Below are positions 59,324-64,000 of a stretch of DNA of 64,000 nt, one piece after another. Source of the stretch: Desulfobacterales bacterium (lineage in GTDB: Bacteria > Desulfobacterota > Desulfobacteria > Desulfobacterales > JAHEIW01); NCBI GenBank assembly GCA_020348305.1, contig CP070746.1:3741216-3805215 (forward strand), written 5' to 3'. The stretch's first letter is position 1. The number at the start of each line of letters is the position of its first letter. A program made the position numbers and the translations under genes. A model generated the notes under the pieces. It was not told the DNA's origin. It ran no database searches and saw only the letters and a list, made by a program, of their open reading frames with translations.

Positions 59324-60343
59324 ATGATGTCTCAATTCGAAAAAATCCTTCTGATTATATTAATATCGATATTCGGTATTTTTCCTCCTTTTGCTTATCT
59401 TTTGTTGAGTAACATAAGTGCAGAAGTTTCAACCGGAGCACAAGATATCCTGCATTCAGATAACGGAGCGATCTTTATATCTTCATCTGCATTTGAACAA
59501 CTGGCCTCAATATTAACAGCATTTGCTGTGAAACCCATCTATACCATCTTAGCTTTATTCATAGCGGTCTTTTTATGGAAAAAAACCGAAATCGAACTGA
59601 AAGCACTAAAGTGGTCAATGATTTTTTTCTTCCTAGGTGAAAATTTTTGTGCGGCCAATTTTTTATTCACAGAAAATCACGATTCTCATATGCTGGAATA
59701 CTTACACAGTTTGGGGATGGTACTCTCCTTTGGATTTGCCACGTATGCGCTTATCGAAGGGATTGACCAAAATGCACTACGTTATTCAGAGCCAAAGAAA
59801 ACGTGTTCTTTAACAAGCTTTTGTCGACAGTGTCACAAATATGAAAATGTGTCTTGTGGTTTGCAATCATTTTTTATCTTTCTGGGTATCGCCGGGGCGA
59901 TTGTTGCTTTAATGCCGCTTAGCGCAGAGCTTCATTTGGTATCGTATAACACAAGAATATGGGGGACGTTATACAATTATAATCATCCAATCGTTTATCA
60001 GCTCGTTGAAGTTCGCTATTACCCATTTTTGGCTGCGGCTTTGTTTCTAGCGGCGTCACTAACATTATGGTTCAAACGGGAAAATCCATTGCAACTGTCT
60101 AAACTTTTGTTCGCGGCTGCTTTGGGTGTCATGGGGTTTTCTTTTTTCCGTTTTATTGTTTTTCATGGGTTTCGGACCAAATTGGTATGGATGGATTTCT
60201 GGGAGGAAGTCACTGAATTTGTATATATTATGGCCGTGATTTTGATGTTGTGGGTCTTTCGCAACCAATTGTTTTTAAAAAATAATAAACCACGCGTAAC
60301 AACAGATTTGCCGGTAAATAATTTCCGATCGAGTTCAGTATAA
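59324..60343 (+). CDS. Integral membrane protein with a CxxCH-containing loop, function unknown
   Basis: A 339-residue protein with about eight hydrophobic segments. Between helices four and five is a loop with CSLTSFCRQCHKYENVSC (residues 161-178), in which CRQCH (167-171) matches a heme c motif but could equally be a zinc site. The positive-inside rule puts this loop in the cytoplasm, which argues against covalent heme. AAAGGAA precedes the ATG at a good distance. Its 3' end overlaps the neighbouring minus-strand gene by 116 bases, an unusual extent. I do not recognise the family. Confidence 0.75.
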   Translation: MMSQFEKILLIILISIFGIFPPFAYLLLSNISAEVSTGAQDILHSDNGAIFISSSAFEQLASILTAFAVKPIYTILALFIAVFLWKKTEIELKALKWSMIFFFLGENFCAANFLFTENHDSHMLEYLHSLGMVLSFGFATYALIEGIDQNALRYSEPKKTCSLTSFCRQCHKYENVSCGLQSFFIFLGIAGAIVALMPLSAELHLVSYNTRIWGTLYNYNHPIVYQLVEVRYYPFLAAALFLAASLTLWFKRENPLQLSKLLFAAALGVMGFSFFRFIVFHGFRTKLVWMDFWEEVTEFVYIMAVILMLWVFRNQLFLKNNKPRVTTDLPVNNFRSSSV

Positions 60344-60920
60344 TGAGGGAAAACAGATACCCTAGATTAGGTAGTTGTTCAAGGACTGATAGATAGCTCT
60401 GGTCTAAACCCGGCCACAGTTTGTGGGCGGAGTTGACATTGGCAGTCGGTGGAAGATAGAAATAGCTGATGAGCAAGAGAATCGAAAATACAATCGTAGC
60501 CCAAATCCAGGCATCCTTTCTTATACCGCCCTGCCAGCAGGCCAATAAAAACAGCGATGGTACCGTGAAAAAGTGATTGGAAGACTGCAACCAGTCCTCC
60601 AAAGATGCATCTTTAAGGTAGGTAGTTGTGCCAATCGGAAATTTGCCGGTAACTAACCAGAACGTTGTATCGAAAAGCCACGTCAAATGATGCCCCAGAA
60701 GGCACACCAGTGCCATGGAAATTAAAAATCGGTTTCGAAAAAGTGCTCCAAGCCCTCCGATCAGCGTCCCTACATGAGAGATCCAAAAAATATCTTCCGG
60801 CGTTCCCCTTAAAAAACAGCGGCTAAAAAGAAAAACAAAATGGCCAGTCATGATACAGCCCAACAGCGCAAAAACCCACCCTGCAGTTTTGCTTTTTTTT
60901 CCTTTTTCTAAAATTTGCAT
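60228..60920 (-). CDS. Integral membrane protein, function unknown
   Basis: A 230-residue protein with about six hydrophobic segments and several conserved-looking His, Trp and Asp residues (CLLGHHLTWLFDTTFWLVTGKFPIG, roughly residues 73-97) in a membrane region. AAAGGAG lies directly against the ATG, an unusually short spacing, so the true start may be slightly further downstream. The C-terminus reads through 116 bases that are also coding on the plus strand, in the tail of the neighbouring membrane protein. No family is recognised. The overlap of tails suggests that one of the two ends is longer than the functional core. Confidence 0.65.
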   Translation of the reverse strand: MQILEKGKKSKTAGWVFALLGCIMTGHFVFLFSRCFLRGTPEDIFWISHVGTLIGGLGALFRNRFLISMALVCLLGHHLTWLFDTTFWLVTGKFPIGTTTYLKDASLEDWLQSSNHFFTVPSLFLLACWQGGIRKDAWIWATIVFSILLLISYFYLPPTANVNSAHKLWPGLDQSYLSVLEQLPNLGYLFSLIILNSIGNYLPANLLLRVVYYFLKTIGCERPTTSKSRP

Positions 60921-60954
60921 CTCCTTTAATTGGGAGTGCCTTATCCCTTAACCC

Positions 60955-60985
60955 GGAACGCGCAACACGAAATGCGCAACCCGCT
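60955..60985. repeat. Short GCAACCCG word array after selB
   Basis: Words AACCCGGAACGCGCAAC, ACGAAATGCGCAACCCGC recur here, the same vocabulary as at 23320-23444. It lies just beyond the selB stop on its minus strand. Confidence 0.5.
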
Positions 60986-60987
60986 CT

Positions 60988-62898
60988 TCATTTCTTGCGA
61001 AGCTTCCTGAAATCTCCCACGCGCAGTGTCACATTTTTGGCATCAAAATATTCGGCCAACGGAATAACATACTTGCGTGAGACCCCCGTCATTTTTTTAA
61101 ATTGGGGTGTGGTGATTTCTCCCTTGGTTTCCAGAAATTCAACTAACCTTTTTTTCAATTCATCTATGGCCTTGGCATGAAAATAAAGATCTTCTTTGAT
61201 TTTAACAATCAGAGCTTCATCCACCAAGTGCATGAGAACGTCTTTTGCCCGATTCGGATTAATGTCAAGGGTTTTGCTGAGTTCCTTAAAGTACGGGGGT
61301 TGAAGTCCGGACCTAAGATAAGTATCTAAAATTTTATCTCTGACATCGGCCTGATCTGCGCCCAGCGAAATGGTGTGCGTTGCAAGGCGCACCGTATTTT
61401 CCTCCTGGACGATTTGATTACCTTTTATCATCAGATTGAGGGATAGGTTATAAAGCTTAGCGGGTAGGGCCGGCGGTAACTTTGTTTTGAGTTCTTCTTT
61501 GGGCATACCCGCTTTGAGAGGATAGGCGCTGTGGTATTTTGCGAGATAATTCAATATGTTTTTTTTAAGTTTTTCGAGGCTATTGTTGTGGATGTAAATC
61601 CGGTTTTCTTTATCAGCTTGTATAATTGTCTTTTTTGATAAATGGTTCTGCAATACACTTTCAAGCTGCTTTTCAGGCAAATTGGTCATTATTTTCAAAT
61701 CCGAAAAAGAAATGCCTTGATAACCGGACGCATTCACGTAGTAGGAAATTATTTCTTCAGGTGCTTGATGGCTTAGGTTTTTTAATTCTTCAACAATATT
61801 ATCTTTAAATCGTTTATGCTTTTGGGGGATCGGGTTTAATACTTCTCCTCCTCCAATCGTGCGGACAGGTGAATAACTTCGGATCACAAACCGATCTTCT
61901 CTAATCAATGCCACCGGAGAATTAAGTCGCAGTTGTGCGACGGTGGTGTCACCTGGTGAAAGTTCTTCACGATCCAGTAAAATCAGATTGCCGAGTATCT
62001 CACTGGTTCCGGTATGAAATCGGACTAGGCTGCGGTTTTTTATCGACTTTGCATTGCTGTTAAGGAAATGAAGCGATACATCCACCATATAGCTCGACTT
62101 TAAGGCACCCGGGCTGGACAGCACTTCGCCTCGCTGAATAGCTGTTTTTTCAAGTCCCTGAAAATTAATGGCTGTTCGCATGCCGGCTTCGGCTTCCTGC
62201 ACACTTTGGTTATGCACCTGAATTCCGCGAACCTTAGATGTTATGCCCGCAGGATAGATCTCTATGGATTCGCCCACCTGAACTCGACCGGAAATCAACG
62301 TGCCTGTAATAACGGTTCCAAAACCCTTCATGGTGAAAACCCGATCAATCGGCAGACGGAATATACTTTGAGGCTGACGCTCGGGGACCTTTTGACTGAG
62401 TTCATCAAGTGTATTAATAAATTCGGGGATGCCTTGTCCGTTTACAGATGAAACCGGTACGATTGGAGAATCTTCCAGAAATGTTCCCTGAATAAACTCG
62501 CGGACATCATCCAATGCAAGCTCCAACCATTCCTCATCCACCAGGTCGATCTTTGTCAAAACAACCATACCGTATTGTATACCCAAAAGAGCGCATATCT
62601 CCATATGCTCCCGAGTTTGGGGCATCACACCTTCATCAGCGGCGATCACCATTACCACAATATCAATTCCGGTGGCGCCGGCCACCATGTTTTTCACGAA
62701 TTTCTCATGGCCGGGAACATCAACGATTCCGAGATGCTGACCGCTGGGCAGATCCAATGATGCAAAGCCGAGTTCAATTGTTATTCCCCGTTCTTTTTCT
62801 TCTTTTAACCGATCCGTGTCAATGCCGGTAACCGCCTTAATCAGGCTGGTTTTGCCGTGATCGATATGCCCCGCGGTTCCAAGAATGATCTGTTTCAC
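60988..62898 (-). CDS. selB: Selenocysteine-specific elongation factor SelB
   Basis: A GTPase that brings selenocysteyl-tRNA to the ribosome at UGA codons with a SECIS hairpin. The G domain has GHIDHGKTS (10-18), DVPGHE and TKIDLVD; beta-barrel domains II and III follow, and four winged-helix domains at the C-terminus (about residues 375-636) bind the mRNA hairpin. Length 636 is normal. The start is GTG, with AGGAG ten bases upstream. selA, selC and selD are not in the window, and I see no in-frame UGA selenoprotein here. This shows that the organism makes selenoproteins. Confidence 0.95.
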   Translation of the reverse strand: MKQIILGTAGHIDHGKTSLIKAVTGIDTDRLKEEKERGITIELGFASLDLPSGQHLGIVDVPGHEKFVKNMVAGATGIDIVVMVIAADEGVMPQTREHMEICALLGIQYGMVVLTKIDLVDEEWLELALDDVREFIQGTFLEDSPIVPVSSVNGQGIPEFINTLDELSQKVPERQPQSIFRLPIDRVFTMKGFGTVITGTLISGRVQVGESIEIYPAGITSKVRGIQVHNQSVQEAEAGMRTAINFQGLEKTAIQRGEVLSSPGALKSSYMVDVSLHFLNSNAKSIKNRSLVRFHTGTSEILGNLILLDREELSPGDTTVAQLRLNSPVALIREDRFVIRSYSPVRTIGGGEVLNPIPQKHKRFKDNIVEELKNLSHQAPEEIISYYVNASGYQGISFSDLKIMTNLPEKQLESVLQNHLSKKTIIQADKENRIYIHNNSLEKLKKNILNYLAKYHSAYPLKAGMPKEELKTKLPPALPAKLYNLSLNLMIKGNQIVQEENTVRLATHTISLGADQADVRDKILDTYLRSGLQPPYFKELSKTLDINPNRAKDVLMHLVDEALIVKIKEDLYFHAKAIDELKKRLVEFLETKGEITTPQFKKMTGVSRKYVIPLAEYFDAKNVTLRVGDFRKLRKK

Positions 62899-63183
62899 GA
62901 AATTTTTCTCCTCTTTTCTATTTCAGTGCTCTTTTCCCTTGGCGGCCTCCTCCGCCCTGTGGAATTCTTGAACAGACAAATTAATTGTTAAATGCGATGC
63001 TTATTTATCGGAAGCAAAGCATGTTTCATTATAGTCAGAGCCTCTTTCTTCAAGGTCAGGGGCGAGAAAAAAATGATAGGCTCTGAGAACTCAGCGTCCC
63101 TTCCGCCATTGCGCTTGTTTAGGTCCGCCCTCCAGCCAAGCAGGCGAGGCGGACGGGCGGTGGAGGCGGATCTGCGGTGAAAT
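62899..63183. other. Intergenic stretch upstream of selB
   Basis: The 285-base stretch contains a GC-rich word run (about 63125-63175; CCAGCCAAGCAGGCGAGGCG and GGACGGGCGGTGGAGGCGG) that looks like another dispersed repeat. I looked for a tRNA-Sec on both strands and did not find one. Confidence 0.5.
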
Positions 63184-63357
63184 CTATCGGGACTTCCGAT
63201 GGCGCAGGTATTCTGCAAAATACGCTAATCCGACCAAAATGACAGCAAGCCCGACCACATATATCGGATTGACTCTGCCGTAGAACATCCGTGTTACAAT
63301 AACGGCAAAGGCCGCACCAAAGATGGCTCGGATAATAAAAATATGAAATTGATTCAT
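63184..63357 (-). CDS. Small two-helix membrane protein
   Basis: A 57-residue protein beginning MNQFHIFIIRAIFGAAFAVIV and ending LAYFAEYLRHRKSR, with two hydrophobic segments (about 6-22 and 32-48) separated by a short RMFYGRVNP turn. AAAGGA lies about ten bases before the ATG. Even distribution of hydrophobic residues and a basic C-terminal tail are typical of small inner-membrane proteins. It is upstream of selB on the same strand; no functional link is evident. Confidence 0.65.
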   Translation of the reverse strand: MNQFHIFIIRAIFGAAFAVIVTRMFYGRVNPIYVVGLAVILVGLAYFAEYLRHRKSR

Positions 63358-63406
63358 GGGTTGAAAATCCTTTCAAAGTAAGCGTAGAAAAAACTATACT
63401 TATACC

Positions 63407-63432
63407 CTTGAGCGAAAAAAGCTCAATTAGGT
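63407..63432. repeat. Copy of the palindrome family
   Basis: CTTGAGC and GCTCAATTAGG pair across a short A-rich loop; the right flank GTGTTATTCGTTATTA matches the flanks of the copies at 31547-31560 and 13170-13182 (reverse). Confidence 0.75.
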
Positions 63433-63548
63433 GTTATTCGTTATTAGAGCCTGTTGATCGCCTCATTTTATAATTTTACGATAGATGAAATATAAAAATA
63501 GATCTTGTTCCTTTTCAACGATTAACCATTAACGAATAACGAATAACT

Positions 63549-63573
63549 CCCAATTGGTTTTAACTCGATTGGG
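63549..63573. repeat. Divergent copy of the palindrome family
   Basis: CCCAATTGGTT and AACTCGATTGGG pair around TT with two mismatches. It is preceded by AATAACGAATAACTC words, the same association as at 13155-13208. Confidence 0.6.
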
Positions 63574-63928
63574 TTTATAGTAACATAAGCCGACTTAGGT
63601 CAATATCAAGTTTCCGCGGATAAGTTGCCAATCTTAAACGGCCACGTGTGTTTTCGTGTATCGATGCGTCATTTTTATACAGAACGACATAAATCATTGC
63701 GCATACATACACAGCGTTCTGCATGTTTGACCCTATACGGTGGTTCTAAAATCAACAATTCAAAGTGCGAATACGCAATTCATTATGACGCTGTGTATAA
63801 ATTCATATGCTTATAATTTAATCTTGAAATGAATCAGCCAATTTGTTAATGATAAAAATTTAGTGGATTTGTGGTTTCAAAGTTTTTTAATTCCGCAATC
63901 CGCATTCCCAATTCCGAATTCATTTTAC

Positions 63929-64000
63929 GGTGGGTGTAGCTCAGTGGTAGAGCACCGGGTTGTGGCCCCGGTTGTCGTGGGTTCAAGTCCCATCACTCAC
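63929..64000 (+). tRNA. tRNA-His (GTG anticodon), 3' end cut by window
   Basis: The cloverleaf is complete to the last acceptor base: acceptor GTGGGTG (63930-63936) with CACTCAC (63994-64000), D arm GCTC/GAGC, anticodon arm CCGGG-TTGTGGC-CCCGG with anticodon GTG at 63962-63964, and TTCAAGT in the T loop. A G at 63929 is the extra G-1 unique to tRNA-His. The discriminator base and CCA lie beyond the window. Confidence 0.95.

Larger units (their letters stand above)
63358..63928. other. Repeat-containing stretch before tRNA-His
   Basis: The 571-base stretch holds two palindrome-family copies (63407-63432 and 63549-63573), a degenerate AATAACGAATAAC array at about 63519-63547, a long-range inverted repeat (about 63696-63711 with 63790-63811), and the TCCGCAATCCGCATTCCC word run just before the tRNA. 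No gene is supported; a 63-residue plus-strand frame at 63625 has no ribosome site. Confidence 0.55.

Noticed and set aside
59824..59838. CRQCH as proof of a c-type cytochrome
   Set aside because: The loop is predicted to be cytoplasmic by the positive-inside rule, so covalent heme attachment is unlikely; kept only as an observation.
62899..63183. Possible tRNA-Sec (selC) near selB
   Set aside because: No cloverleaf with TCA anticodon could be built on either strand.
63625..63816. 63-residue plus-strand frame before tRNA-His
   Set aside because: No ribosome site, unusual composition, and it lies over the long-range inverted repeat.

Overview
This is a chromosomal window of a Gram-negative anaerobe-like bacterium, most likely a deltaproteobacterium (Desulfobacterota, Desulfobacterales-like). 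That placement is an inference. It rests on the mix of genes: a LolC/E-type permease and MlaC homologue (outer membrane), a split glycine decarboxylase with LipA/LipB, a Liv amino-acid uptake system, a GldA/F/G-like ABC set, SelB, a GEMM riboswitch and a bactofilin. It also rests on intergenic DNA packed with short palindromes and degenerate word repeats. No sulfate-reduction gene is present to prove the lifestyle. I see no phage, insertion sequence, CRISPR array or plasmid gene.

Layout. 1-3133: the end of a penicillin-binding protein 1C, a bactofilin and a methyltransferase-fold protein. 3266-6409 (minus): an RND/MMPL lipid-type exporter with an MlaC-like periplasmic carrier. 6656-8716: small exported proteins, including a lipoprotein and a glycine-zipper protein. 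9182-20874 (plus): a long run of central-carbon genes (lactate dehydrogenase, enolase, plant-type phosphoglycerate mutase, two tandem GAPDHs, class II aldolase) running directly into a GT4 glycosyltransferase, a GH13_18 sugar phosphorylase and a glycerate 2-kinase. 21243-28973 (minus): cold-shock protein, glycine-zipper lipoprotein, alanine racemase, then lipA-lipB-gcvPB-gcvPA-gcvH-lrp. 29290-34524 (plus): a complete branched-chain amino-acid ABC transporter. 34775-41015: an orphan LolC/E permease, then on the minus strand a GldA/F/G-like ABC system with a DUF4340 protein. 41302-48971: a DegP-type protease, FmdB zinc ribbon, a GspE/PilB ATPase with a TPR-like front end plus a REC-PAS protein, argC and folD. 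49250-53496: a GEMM-I riboswitch with terminator ahead of an M23 peptidase, then secA. 53776-57040: clpS-clpA-aat. 57163-62898: hinT, hemW, two membrane proteins of unknown role and selB. The window ends with a 57-residue membrane protein gene and a tRNA-His cut at the right edge.

How genes work together. The most striking block is 9182-20874. A GH13_18 phosphorylase of the glucosylglycerate type would release glucose 1-phosphate and D-glycerate. The adjacent kinase would turn glycerate into 2-phosphoglycerate, the metabolite on which both enolase and phosphoglycerate mutase of the same cluster act. Aldolase, GAPDH and lactate dehydrogenase supply further steps, and the GT4 enzyme may build the solute. 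This reads as a compatible-solute or carbon-reserve module merged with lower glycolysis. The gcv/lip genes form a lipoate-dependent glycine cleavage operon under its own Lrp-type regulator, and clpS-clpA-aat is a compact N-degron unit.

The second theme is repeats: at least seven copies of a palindrome built on CCTAATTGAGT/ACTCAATTAGG, a 129-nt imperfect palindrome, a dispersed repeat shared between 23.2 and 57.7 kb, and several degenerate word arrays. One of these arrays is translated as the N-terminal extension of LipB.
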